A stretch of DNA of 64,000 nt. Source: Adhaeretor mobilis. GTDB taxonomy: Bacteria; Planctomycetota; Planctomycetia; Pirellulales; Lacipirellulaceae. The notes under the pieces were generated by a model that searched no databases, was not told the origin of the DNA, and saw only the letters and a list, made by a program, of their open reading frames with translations. Positions 8,876-18,028 of the stretch are shown piece by piece. The stretch lies in assembly GCF_007741515.1 (NCBI RefSeq), contig NZ_CP036263.1, positions 4,389,178-4,453,177 on the forward strand, in the 5' to 3' direction. Both the position numbers and the translations under genes were made by a program. The number at the start of each line of letters is the position of its first letter. The stretch's first letter is position 1.

Positions 8876-9421
8876 TTGATGCTTGAGTTCGGTCCAAGGA
8901 AGCGAAATTCATGCCATTGCCCTGCAGCATAGCGGCTCCCGTTGGCTCTGAGTAAGGTGAGCACTTGGGCTAGCGAACTAATGTAGGAACGAATCGTAAC
9001 GGTTGTAGGGACGATCGCTGCTTCAGGCAAGGTATTTGAGCGATCGAATTTCCTGCGTCTGCAACTTGGAATCGCTCAGAAAGGGCTGCAATCGTCGCAA
9101 ATCCACCTCAAAGCATGGCAAACCGGGGGGAATCCTAGGTTCCCTGCTGTTCACGCAAGAGAGAGAATGTAGGCTTAGGGGGAGGAAAATCCGGCTTGCG
9201 TAGATTTCGAATAGAAACTGTTTCAATCGAGTGAAATGCTCCGCCTGGAACAACTTTCTTGGAGAATGCGGCCTCGGAAGCTGCTGCCTATTCCATTTCC
9301 TTGATCAGAAGCCTAGCGCCTCGAGTGGCCCAATGCCAAGGTGCGGGACAGAAAATAACCCAGTACAAGCAATCCAGTACAACACACACCTCTTAAACAG
9401 AACATTTCCAGGAGTTTGACA
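8876..9421. other. Intergenic region, no gene seen
   Basis: This 546-bp stretch separates the cobalamin adenosyltransferase from the divergent adaptor gene. No convincing reading frame or tRNA was found. It holds an 8-bp inverted repeat TGAGCGAT (9037-9044)/ATCGCTCA (9071-9078) and two copies of CCAGTACAA shortly before the adaptor gene. It probably contains both divergent promoters. Confidence 0.5.
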
Positions 9422-11104
9422 ATGGCCCGGTGGCTTACTTTTTTGCTTTGTTTCACGATTTCTAATGTCTTTCTCGCCAATAGTGCTTCTCTCTCGTTCG
9501 CCAAAGAAGAAGTGAGAGAATCTAAGGAGAAGACTGTAGAAGCGTCTGACGACAATTCGGATGCGAAAGCCGAGAAAGACTCGAAAAAGAAAACAGGCGA
9601 CGGCTCCGAAGCCAAAGCAGAAGAATCTGACAAGGACTCCGCTGATAAGGCTGCCGACGACAGCAAGGAGGAAGACGAGGACGGCGAGACTGAAAAAGAA
9701 GAGGACGAAAAATCCAATAAGAAAGAACGCGAGACTCGCAAGGTTGAAACCAAAGACCTGAAAATTGAAATAACTCTCGATGGCATATTCGTTGCCGAAG
9801 AGATGGAAGAGGTTCCCCTGCGTCCAGAGACTTGGTCCAGCTTCAAGGTTGTGGAAGCTGTTGAACACGGTGCCCGCGTTCGCAAGGGCGATGTCTTAGT
9901 AGAGTTCGACGATACGAAGTTCGAACAAAAGCTGGCCGAAGCTGCGCTTTCGCAGCGTCTCGACGAACTAGCTATGATGGAAGCGGAAGAAGAGTTTCCG
10001 CGATTGGAAAAGTCCATGGAACTTAGCTTTGCTCAAGCCAAACGTAGCTACGAGCAACAAAAGTTTGAGTATGACCGGTTCAAAGAAACGATGCGACCGT
10101 TCACCGAACGTTCTGTCCGCAATAATCTCAAGAGTTCCCAGCAGTACCTCGATAATGCTCGCGAAGAGCTTGAGCAACTAGAGAAAATGTATGATGCGGA
10201 CGAAATCACTGAGGAAACAGAAGAAATCGTGCTTCGACGTCAACGGCATCAGGTAGAAATGGCGGAGTTCTACATGGAGTATTCTAAGCTCAACCATGAC
10301 TACACACTCGATGTCTCGATCCCGCGTCGGGAGGAAAGTCTAACTTCAGAACTCGAATTCGCTGATTTGGCCTTTGAGCAGGCGAAGATGCTCAAGTCGA
10401 CCAGCTTGAGTAAGAAACGCTACGAGATGGAACAGAAACGCGAAGAGCGTGCTCGCAGCATCGAGGAACACGCCAAGCTCGTTTCCGACCGCTCGCTCTT
10501 GAAGCTCAAAGCACCTGCCGACGGCATCGTGTACTACGGCCCCTGTGTGAATGGTCGCTGGACTTCGGTGAATAGCATGAAGACGAAACTCGTGGAATTC
10601 GGCACCGTTTCGGCCAACAGCGTTGTCATGACCGTCGTCAAGCCGCGGCCGATGTATGTTCAGACCAGCATTGGAGAAAAGGACTTCCCAAAAATAGAAA
10701 AAGGCCTGAAAACAACGATCTCGCCGGTCGCGGATAGCGATCTCGAGTTCGAAGGCGAAATCGAAGAGATTGCCACTGCCCCGGCCGGGAGCAACAAGTT
10801 TGCTGTGGAGATGGAAGTCGATCTCGAAGACGCCCCCGAATGGCTCATGCCCGGCATGACTTGCAAGGCAAAGCTCACCACTTACGAGGCGAAAGATGCC
10901 GTTGTCATTCCACAAGACTACGTGAACACCGACGACGACAACTCTAAGCTTAAGTACGTACTGGTGTGTGAAGACGAGGACGAAGAACCCGTTCGCCGCA
11001 AGGTGATTCTTGGTAAGAAGAAGGACAAAGAGGTCGAGATACTCAAAGGCCTTGAAGAAGGAGACGAGATCGTCAAGAAAGCGGACGAGAAGAAGAACGA
11101 TTAG
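9422..11104 (+). CDS. Secreted HlyD-type adaptor protein with highly charged linker
   Basis: Periplasmic adaptor (membrane-fusion) family protein of 560 aa. A signal peptide (MARWLTFLLCFTISNVFLANS) is followed by a very acidic/lysine-rich low-complexity linker at about residues 40-106. Next come a half lipoyl motif (VEHGARVRKGDVLVEFDD), a long coiled-coil hairpin, the second half lipoyl motif (LLKLKAPADGIVYYGP), a beta-barrel and a membrane-proximal domain. The start is the ATG at 9422, seven bases after AGGAG. An in-frame TTG two codons upstream overlaps the spacer and is unlikely. No RND pump, ABC transporter or TolC is adjacent, so this adaptor is an orphan. The next gene, 70 bp downstream, encodes a secreted toroid-fold protein and is probably co-transcribed. 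Confidence 0.85.
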   Translation: MARWLTFLLCFTISNVFLANSASLSFAKEEVRESKEKTVEASDDNSDAKAEKDSKKKTGDGSEAKAEESDKDSADKAADDSKEEDEDGETEKEEDEKSNKKERETRKVETKDLKIEITLDGIFVAEEMEEVPLRPETWSSFKVVEAVEHGARVRKGDVLVEFDDTKFEQKLAEAALSQRLDELAMMEAEEEFPRLEKSMELSFAQAKRSYEQQKFEYDRFKETMRPFTERSVRNNLKSSQQYLDNAREELEQLEKMYDADEITEETEEIVLRRQRHQVEMAEFYMEYSKLNHDYTLDVSIPRREESLTSELEFADLAFEQAKMLKSTSLSKKRYEMEQKREERARSIEEHAKLVSDRSLLKLKAPADGIVYYGPCVNGRWTSVNSMKTKLVEFGTVSANSVVMTVVKPRPMYVQTSIGEKDFPKIEKGLKTTISPVADSDLEFEGEIEEIATAPAGSNKFAVEMEVDLEDAPEWLMPGMTCKAKLTTYEAKDAVVIPQDYVNTDDDNSKLKYVLVCEDEDEEPVRRKVILGKKKDKEVEILKGLEEGDEIVKKADEKKND

Positions 11105-11174
11105 CCCTCGCTTGACGGTCCCACAGTTTCACGGTTTACAGAATCGTCGCACACAACGGCATAAGGAAGTCGCC

Positions 11175-12446
11175 ATGCGGTTCCAACCTCGCATTGTTCT
11201 CAATCATTCGCTGCTGTTTATTGCTGCGACATCAGCTGTTGCTGGTAGTCTTGCGATGGCTATAGAAGCGAAGCCAGAAGCTGAAGTATCAGTGGAAGAG
11301 AAGTCGGACCACCCTTACCCGCTTGCAGTGCAGGGCCCGAAACCCAAGCCAATTACCGCGCCTACCGAGGATGCGATTCTTGAGGGAATCACCCGCGGGG
11401 TGGATTATCTACTAGAGAATCAGCGTAAGAACGGCGCGTGGGGCGGTCCCCAGCGGACCAAATCCTTGAATATCTATGCTCCCGTGCCGGGTGCCCACCT
11501 AGCGTTCCGCATGGGTTCCACTTCTCTGGCTATCGGCGGACTTTGCGAAGCGCGTGAGCTCTATACGGGAGATCGCCGTAAGGAAATTGAAGCGTCGATC
11601 GATCGTGCCCAGGAGTGGCTCCTTAAGGATGGCGGCCAGCTGCGTCGTGCAGATGGCACGGCCCTCTACAACGTGTGGGGTCATGCCTTCGGCACCGCGG
11701 CGATTGTGAAGCTACACGAGCGGGCCGTTGGCGATAAGGAGTTACAGGCCAAACTCAAAGAGCTCGTGCAGTACCAAGTCGATCGCTTAGAGCGGTACAC
11801 CTTCGTCAACGGTGGCTGGGGTTACTACGATTTCGACATTCACTCTCGCGTGCCTGCCGGCAGTCCCACGAGCTTCACCACAGCAACCTGCCTGATTGCC
11901 TTGAAGGATGCCGAGAAACTAGGCGTGAAGTATCCCGAAAGGTTAGCGAAGAAGGGTATCGACTCGATCCTCAGGCAGCGGCTCCCAGATTTTTCCTACG
12001 CGTACGGCGAGTACCTTAGAATGATGCCTCGCTTCGACATCAATCGGCCCGCGGGGAGTTTGGGTCGCTCGCAGGTGTGTAATCTCGCTTTGCGAATGTA
12101 CGGCCGCGAAGAAGTGACCAATGAAGTTCTCAAGACCTGGCTCGATCGGCTTTACGCGCGTAACGGCTGGTTAAGTATCGGTCGCAAGTATCCCGTGCCC
12201 CACGAATCGCATTTCGGCGTGGCTGGCTACTTCTATTATTATGGCCATTACTACGCAGCGATGTGCATTGATGAGCTTCCCTTGGAAGAGCGTCCTCATT
12301 TTCAAGCGCATCTGGCAAACATCCTGCTTCCATTGCAGGAGAAAGATGGCAGCTGGTGGGACTACCCGCTGTACGACTATCACTACTCCGCAGACACGGG
12401 TATGGCGATTTCGTCGCTGCTGCGGTGCCAGAAATCGGCTGAGTAA
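11175..12446 (+). CDS. Secreted alpha/alpha-toroid (terpene cyclase/prenyltransferase-like) protein
   Basis: Exported 423-aa protein. A signal-like N-terminus (residues 1-30) is followed by repeats typical of the squalene-hopene cyclase/prenyltransferase fold. The repeats carry glycine-aromatic motifs such as NGAWGG, NGGWGYYDF, NGWLSIG and DGSWWDYPLYDYHYSADTG. The catalytic DxDD motif of squalene-hopene cyclase is not seen, so hopanoid synthesis is not supported. Such proteins in planctomycetes are usually annotated only as prenyltransferase/squalene-oxidase repeat proteins. The ATG at 11175 has AAGGA upstream. The reading frame extends back into the adaptor gene but that part is a shadow. 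Placement 70 bp after the orphan adaptor suggests a shared transcript. Confidence 0.8.
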   Translation: MRFQPRIVLNHSLLFIAATSAVAGSLAMAIEAKPEAEVSVEEKSDHPYPLAVQGPKPKPITAPTEDAILEGITRGVDYLLENQRKNGAWGGPQRTKSLNIYAPVPGAHLAFRMGSTSLAIGGLCEARELYTGDRRKEIEASIDRAQEWLLKDGGQLRRADGTALYNVWGHAFGTAAIVKLHERAVGDKELQAKLKELVQYQVDRLERYTFVNGGWGYYDFDIHSRVPAGSPTSFTTATCLIALKDAEKLGVKYPERLAKKGIDSILRQRLPDFSYAYGEYLRMMPRFDINRPAGSLGRSQVCNLALRMYGREEVTNEVLKTWLDRLYARNGWLSIGRKYPVPHESHFGVAGYFYYYGHYYAAMCIDELPLEERPHFQAHLANILLPLQEKDGSWWDYPLYDYHYSADTGMAISSLLRCQKSAE

Positions 12447-12867
12447 GGCTAGACGAGTGGTGTCTCATTAGATTGCCCCGCATAGAGTTTGTCGAGATTC
12501 ACTCCGTGAATCTGGCTCTGCTCAAGTCTTCTCATTCTGCTCGCTACTCAGGCGGGAATTCATGCCTGCTGACTCCTTTACAAGACTCGTGGAGCGAGTC
12601 TCGACCATACGGGTCCGGCTGTACGGATTGTGCAGTCTTCTGGCGAGTGAATTCGCTGCTCTCCGCCCCGAAACTCCTCAAGACGTAACCTAAGTTTTGT
12701 GTAGAGGAGGAGGGCACCCCGGCCATTTGGCAGGAGTGTCACTGGATCGCAATCGAATCGCCCCAGCAAGCTCCCGGCAAGTGAATCCCCACCTATCGAT
12801 CGGTCGCAACCCAGCGTCTGATTGCAAACCAACCGCACAAAAACAATAGCCAGTACCGAGTACGCCG
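12447..12867. other. Intergenic region with hairpins
   Basis: No gene is supported in these 421 bp. A perfect 8-bp hairpin AGATTCAC-tcc-GTGAATCT lies at 12495-12513, shortly after the toroid-protein gene. A second hairpin, GACTCG-tggag-CGAGTC, lies near 12584-12600. Neither is followed by a T-run, so they are at best weak terminators. Confidence 0.45.
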
Positions 12868-13557
12868 ATGGGCTTCCTGAAAAAATTCTTTCGCAATGTC
12901 TTCCACGAAGACGCCATGCCGCCACTGAACAGCAGCTTCGAAACTCTCACGGAAGACGAGTTGGAAGCCCACCTGGGCGTGCGACGCTACGGTCGGTTCA
13001 GTCTGACCGACGCGGTGCGACCTTCCTACGACCTACAGATAGTGCCCACAGCCGGATTCCGCCACGACACGTACCGCGACGAAGCCGCTCAGCACGACGT
13101 GCCTGTCTTGATGGCAGCTGTTTCGCGGGAGGACTTATTCGAAACTTTCATGGAAGTTATCGAGCAGCTAGGCCCCGTGGTCGATGTGGTTCTCGAAACC
13201 AGTCACGACTATGGCGATACGGGCCACCGCGACCTGTACCGCGAACACATCGACATGCCCATTCTGCAGAGCATCCTCTGGGAATTCGAAGATCTGCTCA
13301 CGAACGACGGTTGCACCGGCATTGCCGTGCTAAATTCCAAGCGGCCTCAAGAAGTTCAGTTCGACGAGCACAAGTTACTGATCGTATACGGCCAAGACCT
13401 TAGCGATTACGAACAGGCCCTCAAGCGTTGTGACTTGCAATGCCGTGAAGAGATGCAATTCATCACCGAAGCGGAGCATGTTCACTCCACTCGCGACGAG
13501 TACATGGAACGCTTTGAAGAGCTGAAAATGCAGCTCGGCATGGATTCCGAAGGTTAA
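12868..13557 (+). CDS. Conserved-looking protein of unknown function
   Basis: I do not recognise this 229-aa protein. It is acidic and cytosolic-looking. A short basic amphipathic N-terminus (MGFLKKFFRNVFHEDA) could touch the membrane. The rest has the alternating hydrophobic pattern of a globular alpha/beta protein, with the stretch GPVVDVVLETSHDYGDTGH and a charged helical C-terminus. It is preferred over the overlapping Arg-rich frame at 12822-13403 because its composition is balanced and it runs on to a plausible stop followed by a strong terminator. It appears to form a single-gene unit. Confidence 0.7.
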   Translation: MGFLKKFFRNVFHEDAMPPLNSSFETLTEDELEAHLGVRRYGRFSLTDAVRPSYDLQIVPTAGFRHDTYRDEAAQHDVPVLMAAVSREDLFETFMEVIEQLGPVVDVVLETSHDYGDTGHRDLYREHIDMPILQSILWEFEDLLTNDGCTGIAVLNSKRPQEVQFDEHKLLIVYGQDLSDYEQALKRCDLQCREEMQFITEAEHVHSTRDEYMERFEELKMQLGMDSEG

Positions 13558-13601
13558 TTACACATATGCCATCCACTTGGCTGCGGACTTGCAACCGCTC
13601 A

Positions 13602-13634
13602 GGCCGGCTGCCTCAAGTAGGTAGCCGGTCTTTT
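13602..13634 (+). terminator. Rho-independent terminator after the unknown gene
   Basis: The stem GGCCGGCTGCC (13602-13612) pairs, with two G-U pairs, to GGTAGCCGGTC (13620-13630). The loop is 7 bases and is followed by TTTTATTA. It lies 45 bp after the stop of the gene at 12868-13557 and is correctly oriented for it. Confidence 0.8.
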
Positions 13635-13768
13635 ATTATATGCTAGCACTCTGGAGATACGGAGCAGGTTAACGGCTTCTCTCTTGTGCTAAGTCGGGAC
13701 TTTTCCAAGAATCCTAGCGACTAGATTCCGAGACTTCACTCCACTAGCAGATTCAACGGACGGATTCG

Positions 13769-14485
13769 TTGCTCAAGCTCTCCCAATACACTCGCGTCGC
13801 AGCGTTCACGATGATCGTTTGCGCAGCCTCAATTGGCTGCCAGCAAACGGCGCCGCTGGCCGCTGGACCAGAGCTGTTCGCAGCTCCACCGGTTGTGAGC
13901 GGAGGACAAGCCCCCAGCGTTGCTATTCCCGTAGGCCCCTCCGGCGCGCCCTTGCCCGAGCCGGGCATTGTGCCGGGCTCGAGCTCCGTACACGCTAATG
14001 TCACCAATCGTGAATGGGCTTGGGAGGCGATAGTCGACAAGGTGGACGATTACTTCCGCATCGAACGTGAACAGCAAGTGCAACTCGTGGGCAACGTGCT
14101 CACCGAAGGTCGAATCGATACGTTTCCACAACTCGGTGCGACCCTTGTTGAGCCGCATCGGATTGACTCTGTTGGGAGCTACAATCGATGGGAAAGCACC
14201 TTCCAAACCATTCGCCGACGAGCCGTCGTACGAGTGATCCCCGACCCGAGCGGTTATCTCGTCGATGTGGAAGTGCTCAAAGAACTTGAAGACCTGCCGC
14301 GCCCCGAGCATTCAACCGCTGGAGCCGCATCATTCCGCAGCGATTCCTCGCTGCCCGATCAAATCCGCGAGCCTGTTAGCCGAACGGAGCTCTCTCCGTA
14401 TTGGATTCCATTGGGAAGAGACACGGCCCTGGAGCAACAATTGGCTTCAGAGATTAAAGCGTGCTTGGATAGTCACGCCCAGTGA
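13769..14485 (+). CDS. Predicted lipoprotein of unknown function
   Basis: Predicted exported lipoprotein of 238 aa. The N-terminus has basic residues, a hydrophobic stretch (VAAFTMIVCA) and the lipobox ASIGC, so Cys24 should be the lipidated residue. A Pro/Gly-rich spacer of about 50 residues follows. The globular part is built around NREWAWEAIVDKVDDYFRIE and YLVDVEVLKELEDLPRPEH, and it ends in a short helix. The start is TTG at 13769; an ATG at 13811 would remove most of the signal peptide. I cannot assign a function, though the pattern recalls a family common in planctomycete genomes. Confidence 0.75.
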   Translation: MLKLSQYTRVAAFTMIVCAASIGCQQTAPLAAGPELFAAPPVVSGGQAPSVAIPVGPSGAPLPEPGIVPGSSSVHANVTNREWAWEAIVDKVDDYFRIEREQQVQLVGNVLTEGRIDTFPQLGATLVEPHRIDSVGSYNRWESTFQTIRRRAVVRVIPDPSGYLVDVEVLKELEDLPRPEHSTAGAASFRSDSSLPDQIREPVSRTELSPYWIPLGRDTALEQQLASEIKACLDSHAQ

Positions 14486-14765
14486 GCACCGGAAGTAGAT
14501 AAACTAGCGGGCCTTAATGAGGTCGCCAGCTTGCCTACGCAGTACGTAAACGAATCTGGGGATGGGTTTTAGCCAGCGTCCGTGCATTCCCTCTTCTCGG
14601 ACTCATCTAGCGCGAGTGAAGTTCTACGCTGAACTTTGGAAACCTCACGAGCTGATGCTTTCTGCTACTAGCCCTAAAGGTGCGCTCTCCACGACTCAAA
14701 GACAGGTTTCTTACCTGCGGGGCAGTTTTTGCTGCTGCCCGAGATGTCGGGTGACTAACAAAGAG
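14486..14765. other. Convergent intergenic region with two small hairpins
   Basis: This gap lies between the lipoprotein (+) and the kinase (-). It contains CAGGT-ttctt-ACCTG (14703-14717) and GGGCAG-N9-CTGCCC (14720-14740), the latter with a T-rich loop. These may serve as terminators for both strands. No gene is supported here. Confidence 0.4.
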
Positions 14766-16241
14766 TCACAAGCAACTTTTCAGCACGTGTTTCAATGCTG
14801 AAACGTTAAGGAAACGGCTTCTGTGGTCTTTCTCAACGCACTCGAAAATGATGCCTCGAAACGCTAGTGCGGACTCCGGCAGGCCGTCGAGCGACGGCTC
14901 CCTATGAAGATGCTGAGCAAACAATTCACTGACGGAATCGCCACTGAAGAGACACTGGCCAGTCAGGCACTCGTAAATGACACAGCCTAGGGCATAAATG
15001 TCGCAACGCTCGTCGAGCGTCTCCGCCTTGATTTGTTCGGGAGACATGTAGGAGGGACTACCGCTGACTGTTTGAAGTCGGTCCGTTTCACTCTGCATTG
15101 CCGCCAAGCCAAAATCCAGAATCTTTACGACATCTGGCTGTCCCATATTGTTGGCCAGGAAAATATTCTCGGGTTTGATGTCGCGATGGACCATTCCCTT
15201 CAAGTGAGCTTCCTGCAAGCCATCGCAAACCTGGCCTATGAAGTTAACGGTTTCTTCGCTGGTCAACTTCCCAAGCCGACGGATCCGGTCGAGCAGAGTT
15301 TCGCCTTCGAGGTACTCCATCACATAGTAGAAATCGCCATTGTCAGTTCGCCCGTAGTCATAGATGTGGACGGAATTCCAGTGGGTCAACTCCGCGGAGA
15401 GTTGCACTTCGCGCTCGAAGGAAGCAATTGCCGCCGATTCGTTGGCGATTTCCTGACGAATCAGCTTGATGGCGGCTGGTCGTTTCAGCAGTCGATGCTT
15501 TGCCTTGTAGACGGTACTTCTCCCGCCCTCTCCAATCTTTTCGAGTAATTGGTATTGTCCGTACTGCCTGGCCGCTTCCACCTCGCGACGCATCTGATTC
15601 ACGACGCGAGTGGCTTGGGTTGCGGCGATTGCCATCACCATCGTCAGAGTCGGCGCGACGAAACCAGGAAATTCCTCCAGGTGCCGCAAGGACGGATTCG
15701 TGAGTCGGAGAACCATCACAACGGTCGTCGGAAGCAGTGCAGCCAAGCACGTGATGGCTGCAGTCCGGCGCCAGTTGCTGGGAATGAACATGCCATAGAT
15801 TGCGATGGGGATCGCATACGCAAAGCTGATTGTCATAAACAGTGTGGGCAGCGACTCGATTTTCCCCCGAGCAATCATGCCTCGGGTTTCGGCAACCAAC
15901 ACCCAAATGAAATCCACTGCCAGTACGATCCCTCCCACAGACTCTAAAACTCGCAACTGCCGTATGGAGGCTTGGGGGGTTCGATAGAGAATCGCCACAA
16001 GGCCAAAAAGTACGGCGGCAGTCGACATCCGCACGAGAAAGTCGGCAACGGTGGTGCCGGCAAAAACCAAGCCCATGATCTTAAGCGTCAACAGGACACA
16101 AAGTACTGACGTCAGCGCTATGAAAAGTCGCTGTTGAAGCAACTTTCGCGTTGATTCACTGAACTGCCGCTTGGTGTTTACGGTAGAACCAGGCGGCCGC
16201 AAATCCAATACCGCGTTTTCCAAAACCACTCGTTTTGGCAT
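14766..16241 (-). CDS. Membrane-anchored Ser/Thr protein kinase
   Basis: Ser/Thr kinase of about 491 aa with the unusual order membrane domain first, kinase domain last. Residues 30-220 contain about six hydrophobic segments, for example LFIALTSVLCVLLTL and TLFMTISFAYAIPIAIYGMF. The kinase domain follows with glycine loop GEGGRSTVYKA, lysine in AAIKLIRQE, HRDIKPENIF, DFGLAAM and SPEQIKA. All catalytic residues are present, so it should be active in the cytosol, probably responding to a membrane or ligand signal. The start may be ATG at 16241 or TTG at 16271; no SD distinguishes them. It is flanked by convergent and co-directional genes without an evident operon partner. Confidence 0.9.
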   Translation of the reverse strand: MPKRVVLENAVLDLRPPGSTVNTKRQFSESTRKLLQQRLFIALTSVLCVLLTLKIMGLVFAGTTVADFLVRMSTAAVLFGLVAILYRTPQASIRQLRVLESVGGIVLAVDFIWVLVAETRGMIARGKIESLPTLFMTISFAYAIPIAIYGMFIPSNWRRTAAITCLAALLPTTVVMVLRLTNPSLRHLEEFPGFVAPTLTMVMAIAATQATRVVNQMRREVEAARQYGQYQLLEKIGEGGRSTVYKAKHRLLKRPAAIKLIRQEIANESAAIASFEREVQLSAELTHWNSVHIYDYGRTDNGDFYYVMEYLEGETLLDRIRRLGKLTSEETVNFIGQVCDGLQEAHLKGMVHRDIKPENIFLANNMGQPDVVKILDFGLAAMQSETDRLQTVSGSPSYMSPEQIKAETLDERCDIYALGCVIYECLTGQCLFSGDSVSELFAQHLHREPSLDGLPESALAFRGIIFECVEKDHRSRFLNVSALKHVLKSCL

Positions 16242-16401
16242 CACTACGGTTTGTTTCGGATCAGTTGGCAATGGACGTCTTAAAAAAGCGGTGAGTATGG
16301 AGAAACGCCCTAATGTCTAATCTCAACAGGATGGCTTTTGGTTTCACAGCCATGCAGGGACCAATTTAGGTGGTTCTTTACTTTATTCAATACATGCAAC
16401 A

Positions 16402-17835
16402 TCAATCTTGATCGCGTTGGTACTTCGAGACGCCGCACTCACGCGGTCGGCGATACAAGAGTAGCGTCAGAGTGGCCAAACCAAACAGATTACCTGCCGT
16501 TGGTTCGGGAACGGAAGCGAGGCTTCCCAAGCTGGCCAGACCAAAATGGTCCTGCCAGTTCGCCAAATCAGCAACTGTGAAAGCACTATTGCGTTGCCAG
16601 GCGAGAAAATCTTGGCCATCAACATCGCCGTCCGCATCAAAGTCGCCTGCGAGGCTAGTTGTAGCAGCCACTACTGAAAGGTCCAACTCGTAGAGTTGAA
16701 CCGCATCGGTGTCACCAGCAACTCGCACAAAATACTCGCCGACAGTGGATAGTCTGATCTCGCTGAGCAGCTCCGTTTGCCCCGCACCGCTCAGATCGGC
16801 CAGTTCCAGAAGCGTATTTCCGTCGGGTCCGAACAGTGCCAACGACAGGTCGTTCCGTGAGTTTGCATCGAAGGAAGACTGCGATCCTCCCTCGACCCCC
16901 TGATTGAAGACGCCACCCAGCGGAGTCAGGGTGGCGCCCAGAATCGACGGGCTACTGAGCGTGAACGAAAAGAAGTCCGCATCGTCAGCATCGGTGATAC
17001 TCACAAAGTCGGTTTCAGTTGCCGCGACAAATTGGGTCCCGGTAGCATCGCCGCCGACCGAAAGAGAGCTTCCCGCAGCACGGGTCCCCAAGTCTGTGGC
17101 AGTATTCGCAGAGTTATTACCCAATCCACCGTTTGTCTTTTCTAAGGAGTCACCATACAAACCTTGGATGCCGCGAATATCGTCGAGTTGCGGCCCATCG
17201 AAGGCCGTACTGATGAACGGCTCCAACAACAGCGCAGAGTTGGACGACTCGACATGTTGCAGACCAATGGCATGTCCAATTTCGTGCATCAACGTGTTAC
17301 GAAGTTGGAGGTAATTGTTTGAAGAGTTGGAATAGAAGCTCGTCTCCCCCGTATCAAACACAATATCTCCGCTGTTTGGCAGCGTCGCGTAGGCTAGCGT
17401 ACTACTGGCACCATCAACAAAGGTCCCGCCGAGTCGAACATCACCCAACGTTCCTAGCACTCCGTTTGAATTTTGCAGTTGCGACCCATTATCGTTAGGT
17501 TCATAGATGAACTCGATACCACCGAGTTCACTCCAACGCTCAAACGACTGCTCCAACAGGGTGAACCAGGGTCGATCAGTCAAGTCATCACTGCTGGACG
17601 TGACGTTGAATAAATCATCAAAATAGCTCACGACATTGCTGCCTCCTTCACCGGGAATGTTGGTCCCATCGGGAGCAATGCTCCAGGTGAGAGTGACTGG
17701 CGTTCCCGGCGCACTGGCGACGCCAGAAGCGGTCACCGACCACGGATCGTCAGGTACATAGGCAACCGCGTAGCTCGCAAGCCATAGGGAAGAGGAACTT
17801 ACGGTGCAAACGAGAAACACGCTAAGATGTGGCAT
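16402..17835 (-). CDS. Secreted matrixin-like metalloprotease with dockerin-like segment and PEP-CTERM tail
   Basis: Secreted zinc metalloprotease of about 477 aa. The ATG at 17835 gives a clean signal peptide ending near LASYAVA. The zinc site is HEIGHAIGLQH at about residues 184-194, as in matrixins. The following Met-turn position reads SALLLEP, so the usual methionine is leucine. The middle part resembles a bacterial pre-peptidase C-terminal beta domain. A dockerin-like calcium repeat (DFDADGDVDGQDFLAWQRN) precedes the tail VPEPTAGNLFGLATLTLLLYRR, which is a PEP-CTERM sorting signal. The protein is expected to be exported and processed by an exosortase. It lies 193 bp downstream of the haloperoxidase gene on the same strand. 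Confidence 0.85.
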   Translation of the reverse strand: MPHLSVFLVCTVSSSSLWLASYAVAYVPDDPWSVTASGVASAPGTPVTLTWSIAPDGTNIPGEGGSNVVSYFDDLFNVTSSSDDLTDRPWFTLLEQSFERWSELGGIEFIYEPNDNGSQLQNSNGVLGTLGDVRLGGTFVDGASSTLAYATLPNSGDIVFDTGETSFYSNSSNNYLQLRNTLMHEIGHAIGLQHVESSNSALLLEPFISTAFDGPQLDDIRGIQGLYGDSLEKTNGGLGNNSANTATDLGTRAAGSSLSVGGDATGTQFVAATETDFVSITDADDADFFSFTLSSPSILGATLTPLGGVFNQGVEGGSQSSFDANSRNDLSLALFGPDGNTLLELADLSGAGQTELLSEIRLSTVGEYFVRVAGDTDAVQLYELDLSVVAATTSLAGDFDADGDVDGQDFLAWQRNSAFTVADLANWQDHFGLASLGSLASVPEPTAGNLFGLATLTLLLYRRPRECGVSKYQRDQD

Positions 17836-18028
17836 AGTCCAGGACCTTGAAGAAGGGCATAGCGGGAAATCCGCCAACACGGGGCTGACCTTGCCCACAA
17901 GTTTGACGGCTCTCCACGAGTACACTGGGGGTTAAAAGAATGAACGATGGAAGCATCGACCTCGCGAGGCAATAGCTCGTCGACCGCTAATAGCGGGGTA
18001 ACAAGGCGAGATGGCTTTCCACTTCGCC

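Noticed and set aside
9313..10017. Long Ser-rich open frame antisense to the adaptor gene
   Set aside because: It mirrors the Glu/Lys-rich low-complexity linker of the real gene; composition is serine/phenylalanine-skewed and there is no SD.
12822..13403. Alternative plus-strand frame overlapping the unknown 229-aa protein
   Set aside because: It is extremely Arg/His/Pro-rich, typical of an out-of-frame translation; the 12868 frame has balanced composition.
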